Assembly (NCBI RefSeq): GCF_000935215.1
Contig: NZ_JXXD01000068.1
Coordinates: 1 to 55,980, forward strand
Origin: Stutzerimonas stutzeri
GTDB taxonomy: Bacteria > Pseudomonadota > Gammaproteobacteria > Pseudomonadales > Pseudomonadaceae
Direction: 5' to 3'
Length of the DNA stretch: 55,980 nucleotides
The position numbers were made by a program, and so were the translations under genes. Positions 45,682 through 55,971 of the stretch are shown one piece after another; position 1 is the first letter of the stretch, and the number at the start of each line of letters is the position of its first letter. The notes beneath the pieces were generated by a model. The model saw only the letters and a program-made list of their open reading frames with translations. It had not been told where the DNA came from and ran no database searches.

Positions 45682-46845
45682 ATGAGCCCGAATATCAGCC
45701 TCCAGCGCAAGTTCGTCTCTCCAGAAATCATCTTCGGTGCCGGCTGTCGCCACAGTGTCGGTACTTGTGCTGCCAACTTCGGCGCGCGAAAGGTGCTGGT
45801 GGTATCCGACCCCGGCGTCGTGAAGGCGGGCTGGGTGGCTGACGTGCAGGCCAGTCTCGACCGGCAGAACATCGAACACTGCTTGTTCACCGGCGTTTCA
45901 CCCAATCCCCGTTGCGAAGAGGTGATGCTCGGCGCCGAGCTGTATCGCAGCGAAGGCTGCAACGTGATCGTCGCGGTAGGCGGTGGCAGCCCGATGGACT
46001 GCGCGAAGGGCATCGGCATCGTCGCGGCGCATGGGCGCCATATCTATGAATTCGAAGGGGTGGATACGCTGCGCGTGCCCAGCCCACCGCTGATCCTGAT
46101 TCCAACGACTGCCGGTACCTCAGCGGATGTCTCGCAGTTCGTGATCATTTCCAACCAGGAAGAGCGGATGAAGTTCTCCATCGTCAGCAAGGCAGCCGTG
46201 CCGGATGTCTCGCTGATCGACCCGGAAACCACGCTGAGCATGGACCCGTTCCTTTCCGCCTGTACCGGCATTGACGCGCTGGTGCATGCCATCGAGGCAT
46301 TCGTGTCGACTGGTCATGGGCCGCTGACCGACCCGCACGCGCTGGAAGCCATGCGACTGATCAACGGCAATCTTGCGCAGATGATCGCCAATCCGGCGGA
46401 TATCGCGCTGCGCGAGCAGATCATGCTCGGCAGCATGCAGGCCGGGCTGGCGTTTTCCAACGCGATCCTCGGTGCGGTGCATGCCATGTCCCACAGCCTC
46501 GGCGGCTATCTCGATCTGCCCCATGGCGTTTGCAACGCCGTGCTGGTCGAACATGTCGTCGCATTCAATTACGACGCCTCGCCGGACCGCTACCGCAAGG
46601 TCGCTGAAACGTTGGGCATCGATTCGCGCGGGCTGAATCACCGTCAGGTTCGCGAGCGCTTGGTGCAGCATCTGATTGATCTCAAGCAGCAGATCGGCTT
46701 CCGCGAAACGCTCAGCCTGCACGGGGTGAACCTTTCCGATATTCCGTTCCTGTCGCAACATGCGATGCAGGACCCCTGCATCCTGACCAATCCACGCTCG
46801 TCGACGCAGCGGGACGTCGAGGTCGTCTATGCCGAAGCCCTCTGA
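45682..46845 (+). CDS. ercA: Iron-containing alcohol dehydrogenase ErcA
   Basis: 387 residues, group III Fe-ADH. NAD-binding GGGSPMDCAKGI, TTAGTSADVS, and iron-ligand segment DALVHAIEAFVS, NAILGAVHAMSHSLGG and DLPHGVCNAVL with the conserved Asp and His ligands. In P. aeruginosa ercA next to the pqq operon is required for proper induction of the ethanol-oxidation genes rather than for bulk oxidation. Its end overlaps the downstream sensor kinase gene by 17 bases, supporting a signalling role. Confidence 0.9.
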   Translation: MSPNISLQRKFVSPEIIFGAGCRHSVGTCAANFGARKVLVVSDPGVVKAGWVADVQASLDRQNIEHCLFTGVSPNPRCEEVMLGAELYRSEGCNVIVAVGGGSPMDCAKGIGIVAAHGRHIYEFEGVDTLRVPSPPLILIPTTAGTSADVSQFVIISNQEERMKFSIVSKAAVPDVSLIDPETTLSMDPFLSACTGIDALVHAIEAFVSTGHGPLTDPHALEAMRLINGNLAQMIANPADIALREQIMLGSMQAGLAFSNAILGAVHAMSHSLGGYLDLPHGVCNAVLVEHVVAFNYDASPDRYRKVAETLGIDSRGLNHRQVRERLVQHLIDLKQQIGFRETLSLHGVNLSDIPFLSQHAMQDPCILTNPRSSTQRDVEVVYAEAL

Positions 46846-48535
46846 TGACCAGCATCAGGCCCTGGCGCAACTGCTCGGCTTCGGCAGCCATTCCGCACGC
46901 AAGAGTCACTACCCTGAACTGGTGGCGCGCCTGGAAGAGCTGGAAGGGGAGCGCAATCGCTACAAATGGCTGTTCGAGCACGCCGTGCATGGCATCTTCC
47001 AGGCCAGCCTCCATGAAGGCATTCGAGCCGCCAACCCAGCCTTGGCGCGCATGCTCAATTACGACACCCCAGAAGAGGCGCTGTGGGCGCTGACCGATCT
47101 GTCCCATCATCTATTCATCGGCGGTGAGGAGGAGCTTCGGCAGATCCGCCATACCCTGAGCCAGCAACATGGCCTGTTCGGCTACGAGACGCGCCTGCGC
47201 CGCAAGGACGGCAGCGCCATCTACGTGATCATGAACCTGCTGCTCAAGCCGGACGAAGATGGTCTGGTGGAGGGCTTTGTCGCCGACGTGACCGAGCGCA
47301 AACTGGCGCAGTTGCGCCTGTTGCAGCTCAACGAAGAGCTCGAGCAGCGCGTCGCCGAGCGCACCTGTGAACTGCGTGAAGCCCGCGATGCGGCGGAAGC
47401 TGCCAACCTGAGCAAGGACAAGTACCTCGCCGCAGCCAGCCACGACCTGCTGCAGCCGCTCAACGCCGCGCGCCTGCTGATCTCGACCTTGCGCGAACGC
47501 AAATTGCCGCAGAACGAGTTGCACCTGGTCGAGCGGGCCCACCAGGCCCTGGAAGGCGCCGAAGACCTGCTGACCGATCTGCTCGACATCTCCAAGCTCG
47601 ATCAGGCCGCGATCAAACCGGATATCGATATCTATTCGCTGGACGATGTCCTGCTGCCGCTGGTGTCGGAGTTCCAGTCGGTCGCTGCTGCCGCAGGGTT
47701 GCAGTTGAAGCACTACATCCCGCGAGTTGCTATCAAGACCGATTTCCGCCTGTTGACGCGAATTCTGCGAAATTTCCTCAGCAATGCCTGCCGTTATACC
47801 GATCAGGGCTGCGTGCTGGTAGGGGCGCGCATGCGCGCCGGGGCGCTGCGTATCGAGGTCTGGGACACCGGCCGGGGCATCCCTGAGGAGGAGCTGCAGT
47901 CGATCTTTCTCGAATTCAACCAGCTCGGGATCGGTCGATCCGCGAAACGCAGTGGAGTAGGGCTGGGACTGGCCATCGTCGACCGTATCGCCAGCATGCT
48001 CGGGTACCAGGTGCTGGTGCGCTCGAAACCGGGGCGTGGTTCGGTGTTCAGCATCGACGTGCCGCTGGCCGAAGCGATGCCCCGCGAGCGGGTTGCGGCT
48101 CCGGCAGTCGTGCCGCAGCTGGGCGATCCGCTGCCCGGGCGGCGCCTGCTGGTGATCGACAACGAGGAGAGCATCCTGCTGAGCATGGCTGCCTTGCTCG
48201 AACAGTGGGGCTGCACGGTGGTGACTGCCATCGACGAGCAGAGCGCATTGACGGCGCTGGATGGAGTCGCGCCGGACGCGATCCTCGCCGATTACCACCT
48301 GGATCACGGGCTGACCGGCTGGGACGTCGTGCTCGCGGTGCGCGGACGCTTCAACCAGGCGCTGCCGGTGGTGATGATCACTGCCGATCGCAGCGACCAG
48401 TGTCGCCAGCAGCTGCACGGCTGCGGCGTGCCGGTGCTGAACAAACCGGTCAAGCCCGGCAAGATGCGTTCGGTGCTCAGCCATCTGCTCGCCGGCAATG
48501 GCAATGGCAATGGCGGCGGACAGGATTCGGGCTGA
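46829..48535 (+). CDS. ercS: PAS-containing hybrid sensor kinase ErcS
   Basis: 568 residues, cytoplasmic, without membrane helices. It has a PAS domain (about 45-155, ending EGFVADVTERK), a coiled coil, His box AAASHDLLQPLNAAR, ATPase domain with RNFLSNACRYT, DTGRGIPEEEL and GVGLGLAIV, then a receiver domain from about 435 (LLVIDNEESI, Asp in ILADYHLD, Lys in LNKPVKP). The C-terminus is a low-complexity Gly-Asn tail (GNGNGNGGG). In Pseudomonas ErcS-type kinases regulate PQQ-dependent alcohol oxidation together with Erb/Exa regulators. Overlaps ercA. Confidence 0.9.
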   Translation: MPKPSDDQHQALAQLLGFGSHSARKSHYPELVARLEELEGERNRYKWLFEHAVHGIFQASLHEGIRAANPALARMLNYDTPEEALWALTDLSHHLFIGGEEELRQIRHTLSQQHGLFGYETRLRRKDGSAIYVIMNLLLKPDEDGLVEGFVADVTERKLAQLRLLQLNEELEQRVAERTCELREARDAAEAANLSKDKYLAAASHDLLQPLNAARLLISTLRERKLPQNELHLVERAHQALEGAEDLLTDLLDISKLDQAAIKPDIDIYSLDDVLLPLVSEFQSVAAAAGLQLKHYIPRVAIKTDFRLLTRILRNFLSNACRYTDQGCVLVGARMRAGALRIEVWDTGRGIPEEELQSIFLEFNQLGIGRSAKRSGVGLGLAIVDRIASMLGYQVLVRSKPGRGSVFSIDVPLAEAMPRERVAAPAVVPQLGDPLPGRRLLVIDNEESILLSMAALLEQWGCTVVTAIDEQSALTALDGVAPDAILADYHLDHGLTGWDVVLAVRGRFNQALPVVMITADRSDQCRQQLHGCGVPVLNKPVKPGKMRSVLSHLLAGNGNGNGGGQDSG

Positions 48536-48586
48536 CACGATCTGGATCAAGTTCTACCGGGCGCCGGCTCGGCTAGACTCCTCTCC

Positions 48587-48931
48587 ATGAAAGCCCATCT
48601 GCGTCTGCTACTCGTCCTGTTGATCAGCCTCGTGCTCCCCGTGAGCAGCATGGCTGCGCTCGAACAGAGCGCAGAACCGTGCCAGATGCAAAGCGACATG
48701 GAGAGCTCGGGGCATCTCGCACACCAGGCTGAAGCTCAGGAAGAGGATGCGCATTCGCACGAGGGCAATCCACTGTGTGAAAGCGGCCACCAGTGCAAGA
48801 CCGGCAGCATGTTGCAAGCGGGCATAGCGCAGCCGCATCTGACCGCCTCGCTGCCGCAACTCGCAGTTCATTACCCCGAGTTCTTTCCCGCCCGCTCCAA
48901 CGCCGACGTCTGGCGCCCTCCGCGTTACTGA
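48587..48931 (+). CDS. Small Cys/His/Met-rich periplasmic metal-operon protein
   Basis: 114 residues with a signal peptide (about 1-23, ending SSMAA). The mature part is rich in possible soft-metal ligands: CQMQSDMESSGHLAHQ, HSHEGNPLCESGHQCKTGSM. Small proteins of this type (CzcI-like) often open heavy-metal efflux operons. It precedes the Cus-type genes by about 90 bases. It could buffer or sense copper or silver in the periplasm; that is inference. Confidence 0.75.
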   Translation: MKAHLRLLLVLLISLVLPVSSMAALEQSAEPCQMQSDMESSGHLAHQAEAQEEDAHSHEGNPLCESGHQCKTGSMLQAGIAQPHLTASLPQLAVHYPEFFPARSNADVWRPPRY

Positions 48932-49022
48932 TTCCATCGCTGACCTGACTCGCCCCACGCTCATGCGTTGAGGCGCTGTAGGCATGCCGTTGCGGTATGC
49001 AGGAAACCGAGGAATCCAATCC

Positions 49023-50276
49023 ATGATCTCCCGATTGATAGGGAAATACCGGCCGTTCGCGGGCGTGGTGTTTGTCGCCGCGTTCGGCCTGCCCGGCGCA
49101 GCCACCGGGCTGACATTCGACGATGCCCTGAGCCTCGCGCAACAGCAGGCGCCGTCGCTACGTGCCGAGGCATCGAGGCTGCAAGCCGCGCGTAGCGAAG
49201 CCGTCGCTGCGGGCGAGCTGCCCGACCCGAAACTGCTGCTGGGCCTGCAGAACGTGCCGATTGAGGGAGCCGAGCGCTGGAGCCTCGATGAGGACGGCAT
49301 GACCATGCGCATGGTTGGCCTCATGCAGGAAGTTCCGAACCGCGACAAGCGCAAGGCACGCAGCGATGCGGCACAGGCGTCTGTCCAGCGCGCAGGTGCC
49401 TCTCGCGAGGTGGAAGCCCTCAGGGTGCGTCTGGCGACTGCCCAGGCGTGGATCGCCACCCACGCGGTGGAACGCAAGATCCAGCTGTTCGACCAGTTGT
49501 TCGAGGAGAACCGCCTGCTCGCCGAAGCAATTCGGGCGCGTATCGCCGGCGGGCGAGGGCAGCTGACCGACAGCGTCGCGGCGAAGCAACAGGCGGCGTT
49601 ACTGGCTGATCGCCAGGACGAACTGGAGCAGCAGCGCCGCCAGGCACGCGCGGCGCTGGTGCGCTGGGTTGGCAGCGATGGCAATCGACCGCTGTTCGGC
49701 GAACCGCCGCGCTGGGCGATTGCCCCTGAACAACTGGCGCAGCGGGTCGGCCAGCACCCGCGACTGACCGCCTATGCGCCGATGACCCAGGTGGCGCAGG
49801 CACGCATCCGTGAGGCGACCGCCGAGAAACAGGTCGACTGGAGCTGGGAGGTCAGTTACCTCAAGCGCGGTCGCGAGTACGGCGACATGGTCAACCTGCA
49901 GTTCAGTTTCGACCTGCCGGTGTTTCAGCGCTCGCGGCAGAACCCGCGGATCGCCGCCCGTTACGCCGAGCTTGAACAACTGGAAGCCGAACGCGAAGCC
50001 ATGACGCGCGAATTCGTGGAGCGGCTGGACGTCGAGCTGGCCGAGCTGGATCGCTTGCAGCGCGCACTTGAACGCAGCGCAGAGGTGCTGCTGCCGCTGG
50101 GAGAGGAAAAGGTGGAGCTGGCGATGGCCGGCTATCGCGCCGGGATCAGCGAACTGGAAGCGGTGCTGACAGCGCGCAACGAACTGATCGAGACGCGCCT
50201 TGAACACATCGACCTGCAGGGGCTGGTAGCCATCGCGGCTGCGCGCCTGCACTTCGCTTACGGAGAAGCCAGATGA
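49023..50276 (+). CDS. cusC: Outer-membrane channel of Cus-type efflux (TolC family)
   Basis: 417 residues with a signal peptide to about GAATG and two repeated outer-membrane efflux domains, the long helices around 35-190 and 220-400. The segment TMRMVGLMQEVPNRDKRKAR is typical of the Cus/Czc channel subgroup. The start at 49023 has GAGGAAT upstream; the frame is open 13 codons further. Its stop overlaps the ATG of the adaptor gene. Works with the adaptor and RND pump encoded next. Confidence 0.86.
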   Translation: MISRLIGKYRPFAGVVFVAAFGLPGAATGLTFDDALSLAQQQAPSLRAEASRLQAARSEAVAAGELPDPKLLLGLQNVPIEGAERWSLDEDGMTMRMVGLMQEVPNRDKRKARSDAAQASVQRAGASREVEALRVRLATAQAWIATHAVERKIQLFDQLFEENRLLAEAIRARIAGGRGQLTDSVAAKQQAALLADRQDELEQQRRQARAALVRWVGSDGNRPLFGEPPRWAIAPEQLAQRVGQHPRLTAYAPMTQVAQARIREATAEKQVDWSWEVSYLKRGREYGDMVNLQFSFDLPVFQRSRQNPRIAARYAELEQLEAEREAMTREFVERLDVELAELDRLQRALERSAEVLLPLGEEKVELAMAGYRAGISELEAVLTARNELIETRLEHIDLQGLVAIAAARLHFAYGEAR

Positions 50277-51766
50277 GCCGGAATGTTCTCGCAAGCGTCA
50301 CCCTGGCCGGGGTTACGGCGCTGATCGGCGCGGGTGCCGGCTACTGGCTGGCCAGCTCTGATGACCAGGTTTCCGAACCAGTCGCATCCGCGGTCGAGAG
50401 TGACGCCCAGGTGCTGTACTGGTACGACCCGATGGTGCCGCAGCACCGTTTCGAAAAGCCCGGCAAGTCACCGTTCATGGATATGGACCTGGTGCCGCGC
50501 TACGCCAATGAGGACGGCGATGTCGCCACCATCAGTATCGATGCCGGCATCACGCAGAACCTTGGTATTCGCCTGACAACCGTCAGCCGCGGACAGCTGG
50601 TGAATGTGATCGAAGCGGTCGGCTTGCTCGAATACAACGCGCGTGATGTCGCGCTGGTTCAGGCTCGAGCCGGCGGGTTCGTCGAGCGCGTCTATCGGCA
50701 TGCGCCAGGCGATGTGCTGGACAAGGGCGCAGCGCTGGCCGACCTGCTGATTCCCGAGTGGTCGGCCGCTCAGGAGGAATACCTGGCCCTGCGGCGAATC
50801 GGCGAACCAGCGCTGCTGGCGGCCGCACGGCAGCGCCTGCGTCTGGCCGGCATGCCGGCATCGACCATCAGCCAGCTCGAGCGCAGTGGCAAGGTCAACG
50901 CGTCCATTACCATTTCCACCCCGATCGGCGGCGTACTGCAGGAGCTGGATGTTCGCGAAGGGATGACGCTTGCGGCCGGTGCGCCGCTCGCGCGGATCAA
51001 TGGGCTGGACAGCGTCTGGCTGGAAGTGGCGGTGCCAGAGGCGCAGAGCCAGGGTATCCGCGTCGGCCAGCGCGCCACTGCGCGGCTGCCGGCGCTGCCG
51101 GGCCAGCTCATCGAGGGTGAGATCACCGCGGTGCTGCCAGAAGCCAATGCTGCAAGCCGTACCCTGCGTGTGCGGGTAGAGCTGCCCAATCCGGACGGAC
51201 TGCTGCGGCCCGGGCTGACGGCTCAGGCCAGCCTGGCCGGTGGCGACGATGCGTCGGTTCTGCTGATTCCCGGCGAGGCGGTCATTCGAACCGGGCGTCG
51301 CAGCCTGGTGATGCTGGCCGAGCCCGGCGGCCGCTATCGTCCGGTGGAAGTCGAGACCGGGCGGGAGAGCGGCAGCCAGACTGTCATCCTCCGCGGCCTG
51401 GAGGAAGGTCAGCAGGTGGTTGCGTCCGGCCAGTTCCTGCTGGACTCCGAAGCCAGCCTGCGCGGCATCGTCGCGACGCCCGCGACCAGTGATGTGCAGC
51501 ACGACCACGACCATGGCCATGCTCAGCCGGCCCCGACGCTGCATGAATCCGAAGGCCGCGTCATGGCACTCGCCGATGCCCGCGTGAAGATTGCACACGG
51601 CCCGTTCCACACGCTTGGCATGCCCGGCATGACCATGGCGTTCGCGGTGGCCGATGCGGCATTGCTGCAGGACATCGAGGTCGAAGACCGGGTCCGTTTC
51701 GCCGTTCGGGAAACCGATGCAGGCCTGCTGGTCGAGCGAATTCAGCCGCTGGAGAAGCAGCCATGA
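50273..51766 (+). CDS. cusB: CusB-type RND adaptor with fused CusF domain
   Basis: 497 residues. N-terminal membrane anchor or signal (about 5-27), then a heavy-metal-binding domain ([16 protein letters not shown] and [12 protein letters not shown], about 50-77), barrel-sandwich and beta-barrel adaptor domains, a His-rich linker HDHDHGH near 410, and a C-terminal CusF-like domain (about 425-495). The latter keeps His and the two Met ligands ([14 protein letters not shown]) but has Met where E. coli CusF has the metal-capping Trp. It bridges channel and pump in the periplasm. Coupled to both neighbours by ATGA overlaps. Confidence 0.92.
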   Translation: MSRNVLASVTLAGVTALIGAGAGYWLASSDDQVSEPVASAVESDAQVLYWYDPMVPQHRFEKPGKSPFMDMDLVPRYANEDGDVATISIDAGITQNLGIRLTTVSRGQLVNVIEAVGLLEYNARDVALVQARAGGFVERVYRHAPGDVLDKGAALADLLIPEWSAAQEEYLALRRIGEPALLAAARQRLRLAGMPASTISQLERSGKVNASITISTPIGGVLQELDVREGMTLAAGAPLARINGLDSVWLEVAVPEAQSQGIRVGQRATARLPALPGQLIEGEITAVLPEANAASRTLRVRVELPNPDGLLRPGLTAQASLAGGDDASVLLIPGEAVIRTGRRSLVMLAEPGGRYRPVEVETGRESGSQTVILRGLEEGQQVVASGQFLLDSEASLRGIVATPATSDVQHDHDHGHAQPAPTLHESEGRVMALADARVKIAHGPFHTLGMPGMTMAFAVADAALLQDIEVEDRVRFAVRETDAGLLVERIQPLEKQP

Positions 51767-54700
51767 TCGCCGCGCTGATTCGCTGGTCCGTCCTCAATCG
51801 GTTCCTGGTGCTGATGGCGACATTGCTGATGACTGCCGTGGGCATCTGGGCAGTGCGTACCACGTCGATCGACGCGCTGCCTGACCTGTCGGACGTGCAG
51901 GTGATCATCCGCACGCCCTATCCGGGGCAAGCGCCGCAGATCGTCGAGAACCAGGTGACCTATCCACTGACCACCACCATGCTTTCGGTGCCTGGGGCAA
52001 AGACGGTGCGCGGCTATTCGTTCTTCGGCGACAGCTTCGTCTATGTGCTGTTCGAGGACGGTACCGATCTCTACTGGGCGCGTTCGCGGGTGCTGGAGTA
52101 CCTGAGTCAGGTGCAGAGCCGGCTGCCCGCCAGCGCCAAGTCATCTCTCGGGCCGGACGCTACCGGCGTCGGCTGGATCTATCAGTACGCGTTGGTCGAC
52201 CGCCGCGGCACGCACGATCTCGCGCAACTACGCAGTCTGCAGGACTGGTTCCTCAAGTACGAACTCATCACGCTGCCCAACGTGGCCGAGGTGGCGACCA
52301 TCGGTGGCATGGTCAAGCAGTATCAGGTCGTGCTCGATCCACTGAAGATGGCCAGCCTTGCCGTCACCCAGGCGCAGGTCATCGAGGCCATCGGCATGGC
52401 CAACCAGGAAACTGGCGGCGCAGTACTCGAATTGGCCGAAACCGAATACATGGTCCGCGCCTCCGGCTACCTGCAGACGCTCGAGGATTTTCGCCAGATT
52501 CCACTGCAGCTGAGCGCCAGGGGCGTGCCGGTCACGCTGGGCGATGTGGCGCATATCCAGCTCGGCCCGGAAATGCGTCGGGGCATCGCAGAGCTCGACG
52601 GGGAAGGGGAAACGGTCGGCGGGGTGGTGATCCTGCGCAGCGGCAAGAACGCGCGAGAAACCCTGGCCGCCGTACACGCCAAGCTCGAAGAGCTGAAAAG
52701 CAGCCTGCCCGAGGGTGTCGAAATCGTCACCACCTACGACCGCAGCGAGCTGATCGACCGCGCGGTGGAGAACCTCAGCTTCAAGCTGCTGGAGGAATTC
52801 GTCGTCGTCGCACTGGTGTGCGGCATCTTCCTCTGGCACTTGCGCTCTTCGCTGGTGGCGATCGTCTCGCTGCCCATCGGCATATTGATCGCCTTCGCCG
52901 TGATGCGTTACCAGGGCATCAACGCCAACATCATGTCGCTGGGCGGTATTGCCATCGCCATCGGTGCGATGGTTGACGCGGCGGTGGTGATGATCGAGAA
53001 CGCGCACAAGAAGGCCGAGGCCTGGCGCCACGCCAATCCGGGCAAGGAGCTGGAGGGTGAAGAGCACTGGCAGGTCATGACCAGCGCAGCGCAGGAGGTC
53101 GGCCCGGCGCTGTTCTTCTGTCTGCTGATCATCACCCTGTCGTTCATTCCGGTGTTCACCCTCGAAGCGCAGGAAGGCCGTTTGTTCGGCCCGCTAGCCT
53201 TTACCAAGACCTATGCCATGGCCGCAGCGGCGGGGCTTTCGGTGACCCTTGTGCCGGTGCTGATGGGCTACTGGATTCGCGGCAAGCTGCCGGACGAGTC
53301 GCGCAATCCGCTCAACCGCGGGTTGATACGGGTCTACCGCCCTGCGCTGGATGCGGTGCTGGATTACCCGAAATTGACCATTGGCGTAGCCGTGTTGATC
53401 CTGGCTACCACGCTGTGGCCGATGTCACGCTTGGGCGGGGAGTTCCTGCCACCGATGGACGAGGGTGATCTGCTTTATATGCCTTCGGCGCTGCCGGGGC
53501 TGTCAGCACAGAAAGCCGCGCAGCTGTTGCAACAGACTGATCGCATGATCCGCACGGTTCCGGAAGTCGAAACTGTGTTCGGCAAGGCCGGCCGCGCCGA
53601 GTCGGCGACCGATCCGGCGCCGCTGGAGATGTTCGAGACCACCATCCGTTTCAAACCGCGGGAGCAGTGGCGCGCCGGCATGACGCCGGAAAAGCTGATC
53701 GACGAGCTGGACCGGGCTGTGCAGGTGCCAGGCCTGACCAATATCTGGATTCCGCCGATCCGCAATCGCATCGACATGCTTGCCACCGGCATCAAGAGCC
53801 CGATCGGTGTGAAGATCGCCGGCGCCAATCTGGAGGAGATCGACCGTGTCAGCCAGGAGGTCGAGGCCGTTGCCAGAAAGGTGCCGGGTGTCAGTTCGGC
53901 GCTGGCCGAGCGCCTGGTCGGCGGGCGTTACGTCGATATCGATATCGATCGTCAGGACGCCGCCCGCTATGGGCTGAACATCGCCGATGTGCAATCCATC
54001 GTTTCCAGCGCCATCGGTGGCGAAACCGTCGGTGAGACCATTGAGGGCCTTGCGCGATATCCGATCAGCGTTCGCTACCCTCGTGAATGGCGCGATACCC
54101 CCCAGCGGCTGGAGCAGCTACCGATCCTCACGCCGCAGGGCAGCCAGATCACCCTGGGCAGTGTGGCGCGAGTGCGCATCAGCGACGGTCCGCCGATGCT
54201 GCGCAGCGAGAATGCACGGCTGGCGGGTTGGGTCTACGTCGATGTGCGCGGCCAGGATATCGCGTCGGTCGTCGCCGATCTGCGCGATGCGGTGAGCAGC
54301 GAAGTCAGCCTGCTGCCCGGCATGAGCCTGGCTTACTCGGGCCAGTTCGAGTTTCTCGAGCGCGCCAACGAGCGCCTCAAGCTGGTCGTGCCCGCGACAT
54401 TGCTGATCATCTTCTTCCTCCTCTACCTGACCTTCGGCCGGCTGGATGAGGCGGTGCTGATCATGCTGACCCTGCCGTTCGCGCTGACCGGCGGCGTCTG
54501 GTTTCTCTACCTGATGGATTACAACCTGTCGGTGGCCACCGGCGTCGGCTTCATCGCACTGGCGGGAGTCGCTGCGGAGTTCGGCGTGATCATGCTGCTA
54601 TATCTGAAGAACGCCTGGGCAGATCAGCAGCGCGACGGGCTGAACGGCGAGGCCGCGCTGTGCGAAGCAATCCGCGAAGGTGCGGTGCAGCGGGTACGCC

Positions 54701-54900
54701 CGAAGGCGATGACCGTTGCAGTGATTGTCGCCGGTCTTTTGCCGATCCTGCTGGGGGCGGGCACCGGCAGCGAAGTGATGAGCCGCATTGCGGCGCCGAT
54801 GGTCGGCGGCATGCTGAGTGCGCCGCTGCTGTCGCTGTTCGTCATCCCGGCCGCCTATCGTTTGATGCGCAGGCCCAGGAGAGGAACACAGGCGCGGTAG
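51763..54900 (+). CDS. cusA: CusA-type heavy-metal RND efflux pump
   Basis: 1045 residues with 12 membrane helices and two large periplasmic loops. Heavy-metal RND features are visible: [20 protein letters not shown] near residue 36, [24 protein letters not shown] in helix 4 with the proton-relay Asp and Glu typical of HME-RND proteins, and a Met-containing substrate region ([27 protein letters not shown]) as in copper/silver pumps. It uses the proton gradient to drive Cu(I)/Ag(I) out through the CusC-type channel. Confidence 0.92.
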   Translation: MIAALIRWSVLNRFLVLMATLLMTAVGIWAVRTTSIDALPDLSDVQVIIRTPYPGQAPQIVENQVTYPLTTTMLSVPGAKTVRGYSFFGDSFVYVLFEDGTDLYWARSRVLEYLSQVQSRLPASAKSSLGPDATGVGWIYQYALVDRRGTHDLAQLRSLQDWFLKYELITLPNVAEVATIGGMVKQYQVVLDPLKMASLAVTQAQVIEAIGMANQETGGAVLELAETEYMVRASGYLQTLEDFRQIPLQLSARGVPVTLGDVAHIQLGPEMRRGIAELDGEGETVGGVVILRSGKNARETLAAVHAKLEELKSSLPEGVEIVTTYDRSELIDRAVENLSFKLLEEFVVVALVCGIFLWHLRSSLVAIVSLPIGILIAFAVMRYQGINANIMSLGGIAIAIGAMVDAAVVMIENAHKKAEAWRHANPGKELEGEEHWQVMTSAAQEVGPALFFCLLIITLSFIPVFTLEAQEGRLFGPLAFTKTYAMAAAAGLSVTLVPVLMGYWIRGKLPDESRNPLNRGLIRVYRPALDAVLDYPKLTIGVAVLILATTLWPMSRLGGEFLPPMDEGDLLYMPSALPGLSAQKAAQLLQQTDRMIRTVPEVETVFGKAGRAESATDPAPLEMFETTIRFKPREQWRAGMTPEKLIDELDRAVQVPGLTNIWIPPIRNRIDMLATGIKSPIGVKIAGANLEEIDRVSQEVEAVARKVPGVSSALAERLVGGRYVDIDIDRQDAARYGLNIADVQSIVSSAIGGETVGETIEGLARYPISVRYPREWRDTPQRLEQLPILTPQGSQITLGSVARVRISDGPPMLRSENARLAGWVYVDVRGQDIASVVADLRDAVSSEVSLLPGMSLAYSGQFEFLERANERLKLVVPATLLIIFFLLYLTFGRLDEAVLIMLTLPFALTGGVWFLYLMDYNLSVATGVGFIALAGVAAEFGVIMLLYLKNAWADQQRDGLNGEAALCEAIREGAVQRVRPKAMTVAVIVAGLLPILLGAGTGSEVMSRIAAPMVGGMLSAPLLSLFVIPAAYRLMRRPRRGTQAR

Positions 54901-54906
54901 GCTCGG

Positions 54907-55671
54907 CTACATCAACAATAGGAGGAAGGAGTAGCCGAGCGACCCGAGCAGGAATGCACCGAATCGGCTGTTCCTTTCCGTCGGCAGCTCCTCCTTCAGG
55001 ACGTTGAGGATGATCGCGCCGGCGATGAAGGCGGTTACGGCCGACACACCCAGCTCCGAGAGCTCGATGACCGAGCCGAACGCCCAGCCGATCAGGGTTG
55101 ACCCCGCCAGGATCCAGCGGCCGCGTCGGGCAAACAGGTCTTGGTGATCATGCTGAAGGGCCACGTCGTTGACCATGAAATGCAGCGACATGGCCACGGT
55201 GTACCAGACCAGTTCCAGCGCCTGGCCGGAATCCCGGTTGGCGAGGATATGGCCGATCAGTGCGTTGTAGCCGGCAAACGCACCTATGTGCAGCCAGAAC
55301 ACGCCCGCGTGGGAAGGTGCGCCTTCAGGCCGCTCGTCGCGGTGCTGCTTGATCAGCCGCTCGAGCCCGTAGAAGCAGACCAGGCCGACCAGTGCCAGCA
55401 GATAGGCATGGTGTTCCAGGTAGCGCAGCGGGTGGAACCCGCTATCCTCCATCACCCTCTGCCCATCGGCCAGCTCGGGGAGAAGGTGGACGAAGACATA
55501 GGCAACGGCGACGCCGCCGGCTGCGGATAGCCAGCGGCTACGCGGTAACTCGTGGAGTTTGCTCAGTCTGCCGGCCAGCATATGAGTGGCCGTCAGCACC
55601 AGTGCGGCGATCAGGGTAAGCATGGGAAATCCAGGGAAATGGCCATCTGGTTTGTGACTTTGGCCGTTCAT
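54907..55671 (-). CDS. ZIP-like multi-spanning membrane protein
   Basis: 254 residues with about seven or eight hydrophobic segments. Parts resemble ZIP metal transporters: VAYVFVHLLPEL near residue 55, AMSLHFMVNDVALQHDHQDLF near 160 and AFIAGAIILNVLKEELP near 225. It is divergent enough that transport activity is uncertain; it could be a ZIP-derived protein of other function. It converges with the Cus operon, ending six bases away. An alternative start is the ATG at 55623, which would remove a polar 16-residue N-terminus. Confidence 0.65.
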   Translation of the reverse strand: MNGQSHKPDGHFPGFPMLTLIAALVLTATHMLAGRLSKLHELPRSRWLSAAGGVAVAYVFVHLLPELADGQRVMEDSGFHPLRYLEHHAYLLALVGLVCFYGLERLIKQHRDERPEGAPSHAGVFWLHIGAFAGYNALIGHILANRDSGQALELVWYTVAMSLHFMVNDVALQHDHQDLFARRGRWILAGSTLIGWAFGSVIELSELGVSAVTAFIAGAIILNVLKEELPTERNSRFGAFLLGSLGYSFLLLLM

Positions 55672-55830
55672 CGGCGTTCAGCATGCAATTCGTCGGCAGA
55701 GGGGATGGACTTATGATCTCGATCAGTTACCTGCGTCGTGATCGGCCAGGCCGATGATTTTTTTGATAGAGTTCGCTCCTGAAAAAGCGAGCAGCCAGCC
55801 AGCTTTTAGTACGGTCAATGAGGTGTCTGC

Positions 55831-55971
55831 TTGATTAGGGTGCTGGTGGTCGATGACCACGATCTGGTTCGCACGGGCATCAGTCGCATGCTGGCGGACA
55901 TCTCCGGTCTTCAGGTGATAGGCCAGGCGGATTCGGGGTTTGGGGAGCAATGGAACCAAAAACCAACGTAA
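55831..55971 (+). pseudogene. gacA: 5' fragment of gacA, disrupted after codon 36
   Basis: A TTG start (usual for Pseudomonas gacA) behind GAGGT opens a frame reading IRVLVVDDHDLVRTGISRML and then ADISGLQVIGQADSG, the well-conserved N-terminus of the GacA response regulator. At about 55937 the match ends: instead of EDCLK and the phospho-acceptor region the frame reads FGEQWNQKPT and stops at 55969-55971. The phosphorylation site and DNA-binding domain are not encoded. An insertion or rearrangement is likely, continuing beyond the window. GacA normally activates RsmY/Z small RNAs; loss-of-function gac mutants are common in Pseudomonas. Confidence 0.75.

Noticed and set aside
55738-55767. Terminator (ATCGG/CCGAT plus T run) upstream of gacA
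   Set aside because: Only a five-base stem and no plus-strand gene ends there; too weak to annotate.
55723-55959. 78-codon minus-strand frame at the right end
   Set aside because: Antisense to the conserved gacA N-terminus; no features.
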